Shown piece by piece: positions 25,649-39,200 of a stretch of DNA of 64,000 nucleotides. Both the position numbers and the translations under genes were made by a program. The stretch spans positions 6,423,561 to 6,487,560 of the forward strand of contig NC_050474.1 of the NCBI RefSeq assembly GCF_013373865.1, read 5' to 3'. The DNA comes from Monomorium pharaonis. Taxonomy: Eukaryota; Arthropoda; Insecta; Hymenoptera; Formicidae. How positions within the stretch are numbered: position 1 is the stretch's first letter; every line of letters starts with the position of its first letter. The notes beneath the pieces are model-generated. The model had not been told where the DNA came from and ran no database searches. It saw only the letters and a program-made list of their open reading frames with translations.

Positions 25649-27423
25649 AAAAGCCATAAACATATTAAGATACGTTTTTTGTGAGGCACGGAAACTTTAG
25701 ATGAGAATATTCTGTGAAAAAAAGATAGCATAAAAATTAAGATTTTTTGTCTTTTTCTAATAATTGTTATTTATCAAATATTAATATTCATATTAGTGTC
25801 CACGCCTCAGTAGAGTTTTCCTTATTATTCCTTTTTTTTCCCTTTATGGCGTACATCTCGCAATTGAACTGATTTTGAGTATGTAAGGACATCTGTCGAG
25901 AGAATATCGGTGCACAAAAGTGCTCTTCTGGTATTTCGTCAATAGTTATACCATTATTCGGTAGACATTTTCTACAAGAAAAGACACGTGGATCGTTGAA
26001 TAATCAGTTCTAGAGATTATACAGAAACCAACTTTATCGAATGGCGTTGCCGTTTACATCACAAAAATCTCCTACCCGAAAATAATTATTCAATATTTTA
26101 TTTATAACGATGTCAATATATATTTTAGATTCAGACTTTGGCAATAAAAAAATAATTTCCAAATAATTAAAACTGTTGATATAGTTTTATTATATTTTGC
26201 ATTTTACTTTTTGTCACACAAAAATAAGAATATCGCGAATACTTTTTCAAGTTTATAGTAACAATCAAGTTACATCAACTTAATTAATAAGTTACATTTA
26301 AACTTTATTAATGTTAATTTATCAATGTAGCGTAACTTTAATCCTGACTAATTTTTTATCTTTATTTAGTTTTAAGAAAAGGATAACAAAAAAATAAGGA
26401 GTAAAACCGACATAAAAGTAAAATTTTTACATTAACAAATACAACAGTTGACAGTGTCAAAAATTATATTAATAAATTTTTAATTATCTATTTTATTTTT
26501 AATCGCTTCAAAAACGGGAATGGAGAAACGGATATAACAACCGGTGGAAGCTAATAATTATGATTTATGCAGGCATTATTCGTTATGAAAACCGATACTT
26601 GAACGCCTGTTGTTGCACGAGGGATCGATAAATCACGAATACACGTATCAACGATATTTTCTCCTTATCGATCTGCAGGGAATAAATCATAATGGTCGTC
26701 CGCAAATATATTACCGCGCACCACCTCACCGCCAAAATCGCGATATGTATCTGCCAAGGAATCCCGCGTTTTGACGCGCTTGTACGTTGTGCTCATCACG
26801 TATAGGAGGAGGCCGCCTATGTATCTGGGTGCTCCAGATAGATGCGGCCAGATATGAGATCGGTCGGTTGTTGAACAAGCAGGGTCCCGAATCGAGTAAT
26901 GAGAGGCCCAGTGCCGCCTCCTGTACATATCGCCCTCCCTTGTTTATGAGAATCATTGGATTTACATCGGAGCGATCGCGATCGTGTGGGTGGATCTCGA
27001 AAGAACGAATGCGAAAGAGTGGATGGAAATGATACGCTTGCTCTCGCATAAAAAATGTGAAGCGTAGGGAATGTTTGTATGTGGCCGGGCTATCAAATTA
27101 ACAAAATTCAAAAGAAAAAAAGCGTGGAGATATATTCCCTCTCAGAATAAATTGTTTATTTTAAACGTGTAGTACTCTTTTTAAAATGTCGACAATTTTC
27201 GGGTTTTTAGCTGATGTGGCAATATTTCAAAAGCCATTAAACTGGATAACAGTACACACTCGGATATAAATGAATATTTTCAATAGTTCAACATAAACGT
27301 TTTATTTCGCTGAACTTATTGAACAGCAGCAAAACATAACATATGGAACAATATTCGCGGCCAATAACTGATACACAGAAGGAAAAAAATCTATTGTACA
27401 ATTTTTTCATTTTGCAATAAATA
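25649..27423. other. Intergenic, no gene seen
   Basis: AT-rich except about 26640-27030. There, overlapping open frames on both strands (up to 107 codons) have no protein-like content. Confidence 0.45.
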
Positions 27424-27630
27424 CACTGAGAAAAAAATGTTGTCAATTTGACTAAATTTTTCAACTAGATTACGTTCCTTCAGTTCAAGTATTTATGCAC
27501 TTAAATATATAAAATACTTGAACTTCAATGTAAGTATTTATATATTTGGCTGAAATACACAAATAGTTGAATTGAAGAAATTTAATCAAGTTGAAAAATT
27601 TAGTCAAATTAACAACTTTTTTTGTTAGTG
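27424..27630. mobile_element. 207-bp MITE with about 80-bp TIRs and TA target duplication
   Basis: The left CACTGAGAAAAAAATGTTGT and the inverted right CACTAACAAAAAAAGTTGTT lead into a shared arm containing AATTTGACTAAATTTTTCAA. Clear TA lies on both sides (27422-27423 and 27631-27632). No coding content; Tc1/mariner-type non-autonomous element. Confidence 0.8.
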
Positions 27631-28706
27631 TACGTACATACAATTTCACTGTTCTAAAAATGTAATTCGTTTATTATATGTACATTTTTTATAATTCTTA
27701 TCATTTATTATTATTTAATATTATTAAGTATTTTAAATTTAATATATAATATATTATTTGTTTGTTTTCCTTCTCAGAAAAAAATAGTCTTTCTATAGAA
27801 GAGCGTGTTTTATGTATTAAAATTAGTATGCTCTTCAGTACCAATATTTTAGCGATTATTCGAAGAGCGGGCAGCATCGGCATGTTCAAAAAATCAATCG
27901 ATTAATTTTGAATTAACGATCAATCAATGTTTCAATTCTCATCTCTTTCACTAGCCAACGAGCCAATATCGCGATAATAATAGCTAAGAAAAAGAACAGA
28001 TTAAATAAAAAATTATAGAATGTTTAATTTTCTATTTGGATTTTAAACACGTGAAATGAGCGATGGGACGTTTAATGCCATTAACGCTGCTAATTTTGAG
28101 GATATGTACATGGTTTTACGTCAAAGCGCACAATCGTTGAATATGTATGGCCGACATTTACATGATGTTCACGTTAATCGCGCTATGCAGCAGAAATATT
28201 CTTAATATAAGCTTAATCGATGATAGATGAGAGGTGCTCTTATAGATACACAAGATAAGATACAAAAGTACAAACTATTTAATACTGAATTAATCTTCTG
28301 ATAAATATGTCAAGTTTTAGATATTGTTCATGGTGTTAATCGTGATACATCTTATCATTCAATTATTAAACAACTGACATTTACTCTAGTATAACGCGAA
28401 GTGAGTCGTGCAAGAGAATCAGTCGACATTGCGAAATAAAGATTGTATTACATGTTTTTTTTTTCCAAAGAAGAATAAACGATTCTCTAATTAATAATAA
28501 AATAATTCTAAAATTGAAGCGTGCTCTTTAATATCTTTACCTAAAAATGTAATTGAACAGTTGTTTCCTATAACATCCTAAAAGTTAAATTTTCAGAAAG
28601 CAAAAACCTTATTTTCCAACCGTTTATTTTATAAATACATTTTCTCAAAACATCTAATAGGTATAAGAATAAAATTGTAGACAAAACACGAGAAAAAAAG
28701 GAAAAA

Positions 28707-28733
28707 AGAGAGAGAGAGAGAGGGGGGGGGGGG
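28707..28733. repeat. (GA)n followed by G12
   Basis: About eight GA units run into twelve consecutive G bases. Confidence 0.8.
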
Positions 28734-29151
28734 AATAAAATATTTCTTCAGATTTGACCAGCTCGTGGCAGGCACGTTGTTCGTAATTGTGTATTGAAGA
28801 AAGTATAAATTCGCGCTTACGTGACGTGGGTCGATTTTTTCGCGCTAAATAGGACATTTGTTTTACGTGGCCGCCAGAAACAAAAAGAGAATCGCGTAGG
28901 CGGTCGTTTACGTGCAATTTGCAATTCTAAAGTTCACACCTTGCTACCTCGTCGAAGTTTCCGGTCACGGTTCATTGGCGCGAGATGAATTCGTGCTGGC
29001 CAGATCGTGCGGTGCGATCGATTAGCACTTCGTACCTCGCTGACGAACAAGCGGCTAATTATTCGTCGACGAGGTGCGGATTGTATGCAAAAACTGCGTC
29101 GGTCGTCGCACCCGGAATCGCAAACGGACGCGGACGCCACCGTCGCGTCGT

Positions 29152-29174
29152 CGCCGCCGCCGCCGCCGCCGCCG
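29152..29174. repeat. (CGC)n trinucleotide tract
   Basis: About seven to eight CGC units occur inside a CpG-rich patch. Confidence 0.8.
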
Positions 29175-29616
29175 GTTCGATTCGATTGGCGTCATTCGGT
29201 TCTCTTGAGCCGCGGCTCAAAACCTACATTCCTGAGCGAGATAGCAGATCGCGCGACGTGAAACCGCATTAACATTCTTATCGCGTCATACGCGACGACC
29301 GGCTTTGTCGTCAACGTCTCGCGATGCATAGCGAAAGTAAATACGAAGTGGTATTGAATGTTCTCGTTCCGAAGTGTTGGAAAAACTAAGAAGCATTACA
29401 CGCAATTTATGTAAATCCCAAAGTTACGTACCGTAAGCCGTAGGGAAAGGATTAGTCGACGAAGTTAAAACATAGCTATGTGAGGTAACTAAAATGTATC
29501 TTTAAATTAAAAATAGCTAACATGATTGTTGTCAGAGAACTCTGTTTTTTTTTTAATTATTAAAATGTAATAGATATAGCAAAAATATTCACTGTTAAAA
29601 TCAATATATGTATGTA

Positions 29617-29841
29617 CACGAAGAAAAACAAGTGATTGATTCAATAAAATTGTTTTGTTACGGGCTGCTAACAAAAGATATATTCAATACAACAATGTAT
29701 GGTATTGCAATATAAATACATAGTTCAATCAACATCATTGCACTTGCATTAACAGTTGCAAATATTGTTATATTAAGTATATCTTTTGTTGGCAGCCCGC
29801 AACTAAACGTTTTGTTAAATCAATTATTTTTTCTATCAGTG
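29617..29841. mobile_element. 225-bp MITE with TA target duplication
   Basis: The left CACGAAGAAAAACAAGTGAT and the inverted right CACTGATAGAAAAAATAATT lead to strongly matching arms (GGGCTGCTAACAAAAGATAT against GGGCTGCCAACAAAAGATAT). TA flanks both sides (29615-29616 and 29842-29843). No coding content. Confidence 0.78.
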
Positions 29842-31056
29842 TACATACATAACAGCGTCCTATAAACAATTACAACTGCATAGTTTGATGTGCAATAGAT
29901 GTTGAAAAATGTTACAGTAGCCACTCTTTCTTAACTATTTGTATTAAAATTAGTACTTTTAATTTTAGCTAATGTTGTATCTCGCGGCAAATATATTACC
30001 TTTAATATTCAACTTTTAAGAATAACAGAAAGTTTTCGATTAGTTAATAATATTTAGTTGATATTTCTAAGTTATTTTTTTCTATGCGGTTACAGAGAAG
30101 AAACTTTATCTTTTTTTTCTCTTTAGTATCAAAGATGATCGCCCAACTACTGACATAGACATCTTAAAGTGGAAAACATTCCCTCGTTTTTTAAATATAC
30201 TTTATTACTCAGTTCATTAATTTATTTTAACTCTTTTCCTGCGGAGTTGTGTCTGAATTCTGTCATTATTGCCTATTGTGCTAAAAACTTTTAAAGCCTA
30301 ATTTTTCAGATATTTACTTTTGGTTATGTTGCAAAAACAATAATTATTACAAAATATAAAACAGTAGAAAAACTATTACATTTAATGAAAGACACTTTCT
30401 GGTTTACATTTATGTTTTCAAGGTTTTACTTTTAGATTTTGGTCAAGAAATACTATCTAAATACAAAATAGTATGCCAATATCGATAACCTTTCCCTGGT
30501 AAAATGGCTAAAAAATTGAAGTAATTTTTGTTACTTTTTGGTCTCACACTATATACATAAAATTCGACATTAACATTACAAATGATTTCCGCTCGATAGA
30601 AAAACTTTGAATTTTCCGCAAATACACGTGACACGCGTTGAGATTGCAGTGCGAGATCAGCTCGCAATGCCGGGCGCGGAGTTTCCGCGGCAACACGAAG
30701 CGGAACGTTCGTCATTTTCAGCAGTGGAGGCTGCGTTTCGTGGCGCAAGATCAATCCTCGATTTTCCCAATTCATCGGGAGACTTGTCGTGATCGATCCC
30801 ACGCGGCGGAACCACCCTGAGGGAATGATGTGTAATATTGATGTGAAATCGTTCGCGAGTTAATCTCGCGGCTCGATTCACGCCGATGATCACGATCGAC
30901 TTGCACATTAAGCTCCGTCGTAGATCTCACTTGAATTTACTATCCGCGTGTTCCTCGATCTACTCGACGCGAAAAGATCCGCTTCTCGCGCGATCGCGGA
31001 ATGCGCAGCGTTTTATGAAACTCGTTGTCATTGTGTGCAATACGTAATGATCTATG
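29842..31056. other. Intergenic, no gene seen
   Basis: AT-rich to about 30580, then moderately CpG-rich to 31020. Overlapping short frames on both strands at 30443-30908 show no protein character. Confidence 0.45.
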
Positions 31057-31239
31057 CACAGAGAGAAAGATTTAATAAACAGTTTTATTCAACTATTCCA
31101 AAGCATATATTTCTTTGGTTTTGATCAATTTTAAACAGATTTCTTTAGATTTAGTAAAATTTATTAGAAACAAAGAAATATATGTTTTGAAATAGTTTTG
31201 AACAAAACGGTTTATTAAATTTAAAGAAATCTCTCTGTG
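31057..31239. mobile_element. 183-bp MITE, copy A of a two-copy local family
   Basis: The ends are CACAGAGAG and CTCTCTGTG. The arms share AATAAACAGTTTTATTC-like and CATATATTTCTTTG blocks. TG on both sides may be the target duplication. It is related to the element at 32923-33148. Confidence 0.7.
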
Positions 31240-32922
31240 TGTAAACAAATACCTAGACGCGCGACGGAATAATTATTTTTATATTCGTGATGTATCTGCG
31301 ACGACTCGCCAAAGAGTTTTTAGAAAAAAAGTATCAAACATTACCATTTAAACTAATTGAAGAGAGAAGATGGTTATGAACTAGATGTTCCTGATGGAAA
31401 TATTTCTGTAATAATTTACATATTTCTATAAAAAATTGAAAATTTTAACAAGTCAAAACTTTCTACAAATTTATGAAAATTGTATAAATTCATGATAAGT
31501 TGTAGTAAATTATAGTAAGTTAAAAGAAATATTTATCATAAAGATATCGATTTTTATGAAATGAAATTCGATCATTAAGGTGATTTAGATAAGTTTTTTG
31601 TATAAGTATTAAATAGAATTGTCCAATAATTTAATTCAACAAAAAATCTTTTGTAGATATTTACAAATAAAATTTAACATTTTTTAATATTATTGTAAAA
31701 AATAAAGCTATTTGTTTGTATAGAAAATTATATTTCTAACAAAAATATAATTGAGATTTACCAACCGTGTTATTGTTTAATATTATTGAAAACTCATTGG
31801 TTATTAAAAAAAACTATTGTAACAATGTCAATAAAAATATTATGAATAATACCAGTTTATTTAAAATTGAGAGAGAGAGAGAGAGAGAATTGAAACTTGC
31901 ATCTATCTTAATTAAATTTGATTTGAGAAATATCTATATGAATAATTTGAAGCATTTTCTGAATATGTGACACCCTCAAGAGATCGAGGGTGATTATTCC
32001 TAAACTCTCCTTGCTAAAATGTTGCAAATGAGCAAACCAACGCAACATCATCGGAGTGCGGTCTTATATAACTCTGCCAAACCAAACTCGCATCGCTAAC
32101 TCTTAGCAGACTTAATATTAAGCTCCTCTGGCATAGAAGATTCTTGCAGCGGCGCGTAATCACGTAAATCCTAATTACGTTGATATAACGTGTAATATAA
32201 CGAAGTCAGTCGCTCAAAACTCTAAATTGGAAGACGTATTAAGCGCTGCTAAAATATTTTATGTCAGACTCGCATTACTCGCTTAGTCGGAAACATTTCC
32301 TACATTTTGAGATTAATGAAAATTGATGTATTAGATGCGGAGAGATGCAGACTGACGGTTAGAATGAGACGGTAGGATCATTTCGTTGCTATCTACTATT
32401 CAGTGCGATCCTCATCTTTCTCGGACTACTAGTGAATAATTTGCGGAAGAGGAAGAGCTCTAAAAGATTCAGGCTGCCAGAACGTTCAGAAACGTCATCG
32501 AACGCGCGTAAACTCATGTTCCTCATAATCGTTCTAATTAGACACAAACGATTCGCGCGTTTAATCAATTAATGTAATGAATTATCCGCCGATGTCATAA
32601 GTGTCGAAAAGCTACATTGGGACGCAAACCGAATATAAACTGTAGCTCGATTAATAATCTTATTAGTTAAAGCGAAAAAAAATAGGGGGAAAAGAAGAGC
32701 AGAGAAAAAAAGAGGTAAAGCGTTTATTTAAATAATTTAGAAAGAGATTGCACACAAAAAGTAAAATATTAACGTAAACAAAAAATTGTGCAAATAAGAT
32801 TGAGATATGTAAAAATAAAAATAAAAGAAAATTGTATGTGTAAAACAAAGAAAGAGGGAACATTTATCATACTAGAACGAATCATCTAAAAACGTTTACT
32901 AAAAAAACATTTACAAAGTATA
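31240..32922. other. Intergenic between two related MITEs, no gene seen
   Basis: AT-rich, with a (GA)n run near 31869-31888. Short frames only. Confidence 0.45.
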
Positions 32923-33148
32923 CAGAGAAAAAGATTTCTTTAAATTGAATAAACAGTATTATTCGACTATTCCAAAGTGCATATGTCTTTATAAGTTGCA
33001 TTAAATCTAAAGAAATATGTATAAAATTTTAGAAAAAACAAACACAATTAAACCTCGCTAACTCGAATCTTAAGGGAATAGAAAATAATTGCTTTAGAAA
33101 AATCGAACAAAGCCGCTCATTAAATCTAAAGAAATCTTTCTCTCTGTG
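32923..33148. mobile_element. 226-bp MITE, copy B of the same family as 31057-31239
   Basis: The left arm (CAGAGAAAAAGATTTCTTTA, then AATAAACAGTATTATTC and ACTATTCCAAAG) matches the left arm of copy A. The right end is CTCTCTGTG followed by TA. TA also precedes the left end. The interior differs from copy A. Confidence 0.68.
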
Positions 33149-36100
33149 TAACAAACAAAAAAAGCAGCAAAATGGTAATGATAAAGAAAAGATTACACAC
33201 ACACAGAGCATCCGATAAACGCCCGAGATAATTAAAATTTTGAAACGGACGTTTAACTGCGTTCTATGGTCATCATTGACGTTTTTCTTTCTTTCTCCTC
33301 TCGAGAGCGTGAATTTATTTTTCAAGCCGACAGATTGTATAGGAGTCTTTGGTTGTCGATAATCTGCTTTTTAACTTTTTTTCTACTCGATTTCGCGGGC
33401 AATCGGTCTAATAACTCTTCGTACGCTCATATCTCATGGCTCTTGAATATTACGTCGTCTGACGCGAATAAGTAATATCATTTCTTTTTCTTTGCAAAAA
33501 ATGGACAAAAACACAGAACAGAAATTTATTTTATACAATTATGTCATATCTTGAAAGTTGCAAATTAGTCTTAAAATTATTGATTTTTGTCCTTTATATT
33601 TCTGCCTATAATTTTCATTCTACTAACAATAATACAACTGTACAAAATTAAATGTAATAAATCTGGTTTCAAAAAATACAAATAAAAAAACTCCTTACAT
33701 ATCTACTTTAATTTATGTCATTTGTTTTTGTAAAAAATTTATAGATAAACATGGATAATCTCGTACTATAATATATTTACGTAAAGTATAATGCATTACG
33801 CGGTCAGTATGTTCCATTAGGTAAATCTTTTAATAAATCATGAACAATAAATAATTCTTACCGTGGACATTGTTTGGACTATTATGTCAGAACAAATATA
33901 TTACATATATATGTATATATGCATATATAATTTTTAAAAAGCGATATTCTGTCGCAGGAAACAAAACAGAAAAGCAGTAATTGAAAAAAATGTAGAAAAA
34001 AAATTTTAGATGATATTTATATCACAAAAATTACGCTACGAAAAAGTATTGTATACGAACGATGAAAAATGCTATAGCGATGTCAAGAGAAAAGGTTTCA
34101 GTAATCAATCTGTCACTCACAAATGAGTTCTGTCGTTAAATTCAAGACGAGAACGCTTTGAACGAGATGTCCCGCGACACGTGGTTCAATAATTTTAAGC
34201 AAAATGAAACAAATCGACGCTCCAACAACGTCACACTTCCGTAGAAGTTTCCGTGTATTTTAATTCGTAGGTGATCCACGCGGCTGAGAGAGAGAGAGAG
34301 TACACGAGAAGGCAACGGCGTACGTAAATGCGACACTCTCGTGACACACGTCGCGGTTTAAATTGTATAACTTCGTAATTTACCGCGGGACGTGTGTTGC
34401 AAAACTGGGTTGCATTATAATTGGATAACCCGTCTAAAGTATCCTACACACGGCGGACTGACGGCGCAGGAGGTCTACGAAACGTACGTAATCTCGGCGG
34501 ATTTGCTGGCAGGCTTAAACAGGACGGGCTCCGACCTAAAGCGCGAGCACATCCAGGTCTCACTTGGTTGACCATAAATCTGACAACTGCAGATACACGC
34601 ATTTCTTCAAAGCAACCCTTAACCCTCTGTCGCGAGAAGACGTTAAAAATATACTTAATTTTCAGCAAGGCAATCGCAAAACCCTCTTCTCTCTCTCTCT
34701 CTCTCTGTCTCTTTTTTGGAGGCGGAATTCGTGGAAATATTCTTTTCCCGAGGTTCTCTCGCGCTTTCTCGCCAAGTTTACAGGGTCAACGGCATTTTCG
34801 CGGGATGCCGTAGCAAAAGAAGGAATCCGGCGGTATTCTCGCGACAGGAAGCGGCCGACGTGCCGGGCACCGAGCGCAGTGCCGCAAAGGAGACGAGGCG
34901 CAAGAATCAACCTGCTTGCCGTCGATATCGCTACGAGGAATCGGCGAGCCCGTCAGTGTGTTTCTGGAACTCACGTACCATTCAGACGGCGGCTCGCGGC
35001 CTTCGGTTTCTTCTTCCCGTCGTCGTCGAGAGATCGCCGGTCTAATCTCGCGGTGCATTCAGACGCGAGTTTAAGCGCATTACTCGAGGCTGCCGCTCGC
35101 TTTGGCGACCGGGGATATTAGTTTAATCGTCTGCATGATGGGCTTATAAGCAACTGCGCGTAAATGCGCGTGCTCGTCGTTAAGAGATTTTCACTGAAGG
35201 CCACTTTAGGCTGCATTACCGGACGCCTTACGGATCGTGGTTATGTATAATAATTTTATTACTGCGGAAATTCAGTTACCTAAAGCGAAAGTATTAACGG
35301 TATACCGTTAATATTTCTGTAGATGAAATACATAATCGATTTGAAAATAAAATTATATAGATTCCTGTTCAATTAATTACACATCAAAGAATATTATGGA
35401 TGCTCCAACAGCATTAAATTAATAAATTAAATAATTAAAAACCTTCGTCTTTGCAATGTCAGCTGAATTATCGAAATTAAAATATTAAAGGCTTCTTAGG
35501 TTTAATTGTTTTTAAATTATTGATACAAAATTTTGCAAATATCTCTTTTGGTCCTGAAAACCAGCTGCAAAACGCGATTTTACGCGAGAATTAAGAACAA
35601 ATAAAAAATTAAATTGCTCGTAAACCAACAGGAGAGTTATCGGTTCTTTTAAATTTTATACAGATACTTAAACGTAATAAGAGAACGACCTACGAAACGT
35701 ATCTATTTTTATAATACCTCGAGATGTGACACATATACTTTTAAATTATTCTTATTTGTTACTATAAAAACAGTTCTTTTTAAACGGTACATATAATTCG
35801 CGAAGATGCGCGATTTCCGGAATATTCCTCGTGTGCATTTCTCCTCAAGAAGGAGAATCCCCCTCCCTCCCCTCCACGTACGAGTGTAATTCGCCAGCAA
35901 TTGCATCGCAGGAAGGAGCACGTCGTCGGCAGATTCTAGAGATAGCCTAATCGGATTCATTACCGCACGTCATCTGCTCGGACTATAGTAATAGTCCGCT
36001 TTTCTTATGGGGCATTTCGATGCTTTCACGGTCGTTCCCTGGACTTAATTATACGCGCGGCGACGTAGGCACACAGACACTCTCTAGAATTTCACTTCGC

Positions 36101-37345
36101 GAAAGACCCGGCCACTCGCGTTCCGACTGTGCCGACCGGCAGTTAGCTACATTCAGCAATGCGTTACTAGCAATCGTGCACACACATTCCACGTTAAAAG
36201 ACGCGCTCGTTGGATTCTAGTTTACCCCGCGAAAGATGTGTTGTTACATCCGGATCCGAGATAAGACTGAGAAGTTTTAAGTTCCTTTAAATATTCGCCA
36301 CCTTATTACTTTCTTTATTGTTCCCGCGTTTTTAATGGCACAGTTTATGAAAGAAACGTACCTCCGTTCAATACAATTTAAACTAAACTAACAATAAACT
36401 AAATATACACAAAATTGCTTTTTACATCAATTATTTTACTAATCTACAAATTCAAAAGCTGAAATTATAACATTTTGGACAATTTCTATTAGAGATATAT
36501 TTATTAGAATATTATAGATTAGCAAGGATGTTGCCTCTTTTGTGTGTTTTATTTTATTCGAAAATGAAAAATTAATTTTGATAATAAAAAAGAATTACAT
36601 AGCTCCCTTTCTCTCTCGTTGGTATTTTCTTATTGAACGAAAGTATATCGTATACCGGAAATCCAAAATCTGTAACGCCAACCGTTTTGCTACGGAAATT
36701 AATTGACCGAAGTTTATTCGCGTCGCGTATGATACATTAAAACAAAGTTTAAAGTGAATGTAAACTTTGAATTTCTCCCGGGATTGCGCTCTAATTATAT
36801 CTCCCGTAGGACTACCGCATCACTTACGTCTGCCTATTTGTGAACGCGAATTATTTCCGTAGTTATCCTAATATCTCAACAACTCGGCGACTGTACAATT
36901 ATATTCACCGTCATTGTTGTAACTACGTAAATGGCACTCGATATTACATCGTCAAATCAATTTGCTCACATTGATGTGAATGTAGTGAATGTGTATTCAT
37001 CATTCTAGCATTCAATAATTAAACTTAATATGTTAACAGTCGCACAAATAGACCAACTCATTAACCGTAATGAATTCTAAAGTACATCATAAATCGGCAT
37101 CAAAACGATCGGTCCTTTATTAATATTGTATATTACGAGGATAGAAATATACATCCTTTATTTTCCTAAATATTAGTAACATGTACGAATTAAGAAATTT
37201 ATAAATGGGAAACCTTTACAGGATATCAGGACCAAAATGTAAAATTATAACACATTATATTTATAACACACTTTTTTTATTTTTTAAAAATGTTTCAACT
37301 TTACCTAAACATTGCCAGTCTTCGGATATTTAAGTAAGTAGTTGT
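33149..37345. other. Intergenic, no gene seen
   Basis: AT-rich, apart from a CpG-rich stretch at about 34240-35210 with a (TC)n tract at 34686-34706, and another at 35820-36240. The 185-codon frame at 34564-35121 and its overlapping frames include translated CT repeat and no recognisable domain. A perfect palindrome lies at 35293-35312. Confidence 0.45.
35293..35312. other. Perfect 20-bp palindrome
   Basis: ATTAACGGTATACCGTTAAT is fully self-complementary, in otherwise AT-rich DNA. It could be a dimeric factor site or chance. Confidence 0.6.
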
Positions 37346-37438
37346 TATTTTAAATAAATAACGAGTTTATTTTAAGGTCATTATCGAGAGAGAAAGTATT
37401 CTTCATAAAAACAACTGTTACTTCAAAGAAGAAAACTA
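37346..37438. repeat. Relative of the right arm of the 12.6-13.3 kb foldback element
   Basis: Blocks in the same order as 13165-13262 include AATAAATA, TCATTATC, AACAACTGTTACTT (against ATAACCGTTACTT) and AAAGAAGAAAAC. It looks roughly 70 percent similar by eye. No matching left arm was found nearby. Confidence 0.45.
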
Positions 37439-39200
37439 AAAATGTCACGAACGCTTGGTTTTCTTAGCACGAGGACGATATTTTTCTACGTGTACGTATC
37501 ATTTCTTGATGACGTCAAACTGACGCATTTAATTATGCTTTTAATTTTTCATATGTGCATCTCCTAATTAACTCGAGCCGCAGAACACCGTTTATTCTTA
37601 ACAGGCAAACGAGAGATAACATCAAAGAGCCGCGTCCCTTCCAGTAACGTCCTGTAACGATTAATTAGTACATGTGCAAGTGTGCAGACAGCTTGGCGAC
37701 GTGCTTACATCCATCGCGCAATATTTCTCTCTGATCTCGTCGACCGTTCGTCGACTCGTTTACTATGTCGTAATGTCCCTTACGATCGCTCGTTGATCAC
37801 TGTTATTCATTGCCGGCACGACGATAAAGGCAATTTACTGTCGTCACGCGTTTTACAAGACTTTAATTGATGATAAAAGACTCGTGCGCGCAGGATAATT
37901 TCACGAATCGCATGATGCTCGTGACATAATTTTATGTCGTGGATCAACTTTTGCACGAACAATAAGCATAAAGTCTGGTTTAACGGACTACAGTAGATGA
38001 ATAACGATGTAATGGCACTCTTTCGACTCATAATATTTTTGAAAAAAAAAGAATAAAATAACGTAACATTCGTTTGTAGTAAAGAACATGCTTTATTTTC
38101 ATGATAGGTCAATAATAGATAAAATAAAAAATAAAAAATCTAACAAGGAAAGAACGGCAGATTTCAGACGATTTTGATAAGTTTTTTTTTTATAGCATAG
38201 TACAGTAAAAGTACTTGAGCAAAGTCGATCCACTCCTTAACCGGTTTCAAGGAAAATTAAGTTAAAAAATACAATATACATATTTTCCAGTTTGTTAAGA
38301 AAGTTGGCAAGAAGATTGCGTAATTGAAAAAAAAAAGGAAAATATATTGCACACGATGAAAATCGAACCCGAGTCGCGAAAGCTAATATCATCTCAGCTA
38401 TGTCTTCGTGGCCACGATTCTAACGAAACTGAAGATATGGATGTTGTATTGTTTGATTATTTAATTTTTCTCGAAAACGGTCGGGGAGGTCGTAAAGCTT
38501 CGTATCAAGTATTTTTATTGCAAAGTACTGTATTACAAAAATGTTTATTAAAATCGACGTCACAAATTTGTCGCCATCTCCTTGTAAGGTAAAATTCGTC
38601 TAAGTTTACTTCGTTCCGCTCTGATTTTTCAATATTATTAATTTTCTAAACTATAATCATTAGGTTGGTATAATATTGTAATTTAGCACAAAATAATCTT
38701 TCCAGATTTTAATGTGTTTATTATATAGCGCCAACAATAATTTTAATCATAAGCTACCTCTACGCGAGTAAAAAATATTGGATGAATGAAGAATCTCGGA
38801 CAAATATAGAACCAAGTGGAAACACGAACATTAAAACGCGATGAAATCTTACGGATACAAGAACTACCTATTTAAATTATTCTAATTTATTCTTAATTGT
38901 TTTAAAAGCGAACCCTCCTAATTAATACAATTAGTAACTGCTACATAATTTGGTATATTATATAATACTTTATGTAATAAGTATTTTGCGACATTTATGT
39001 TACAATTATTTAAATCTATTGCTTCCTTTTATGTAATATAAATGTTCAAATGTCATATATATTATTTACGTAATAAGAGCATGTGATGCTCCACTGTATA
39101 GAATTTAATCATTGAATCTATATACGTTATATTAATATGCTATCGTTATTTAAAAGAAGAGCGAAATTATAATATAACTACAACACATTGCAGCAAGTTT
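37439..39200. other. Intergenic, no protein gene seen
   Basis: AT-rich. It contains the tRNA-like unit at 38327-38415. The frame at 38347-38592 overlaps that unit and is not supported as a gene. Confidence 0.45.
38327..38415 (-). repeat. tRNA-like Pol III unit (SINE head or tRNA relic)
   Basis: On the minus strand, TAGCTGAGATG (38400-38390) fits box A. GGTTCGATTTT (38369-38359) is close to box B, about 31 bases on. A run of ten T (38336-38327) follows, as a Pol III terminator would. A short outer pairing CACGA/TCGTG is present. The arms do not fold as a proper tRNA, so a SINE head or pseudo-tRNA is more likely. Confidence 0.4.

Larger units (their letters stand above)
27631..29616. other. 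Intergenic with a CpG-rich patch at about 28.9-29.3 kb
   Basis: AT-rich to about 28600, then a (GA)n plus G12 tract (28707-28733). A CpG-rich segment (about 28940-29300) contains a (CGC)n run at 29152-29174. Overlapping open frames of 84-95 codons across the patch include homopolymeric Pro or Ala from the triplet repeat. A first exon or promoter cannot be excluded, but none could be supported. Confidence 0.4.

Noticed and set aside
29007..29272. Possible coding exon in the CpG-rich patch (84- and 95-codon frames)
   Set aside because: Two plus-strand frames and a minus-strand frame compete; the only repeated feature is a triplet run giving poly-Pro or poly-Ala. No splice sites or homologous text were recognised.
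34564..35121. 185-codon plus-strand frame
   Set aside because: CpG-rich DNA with few stops plus a CT tract read as Ser-Leu repeats; three other frames overlap it equally well.
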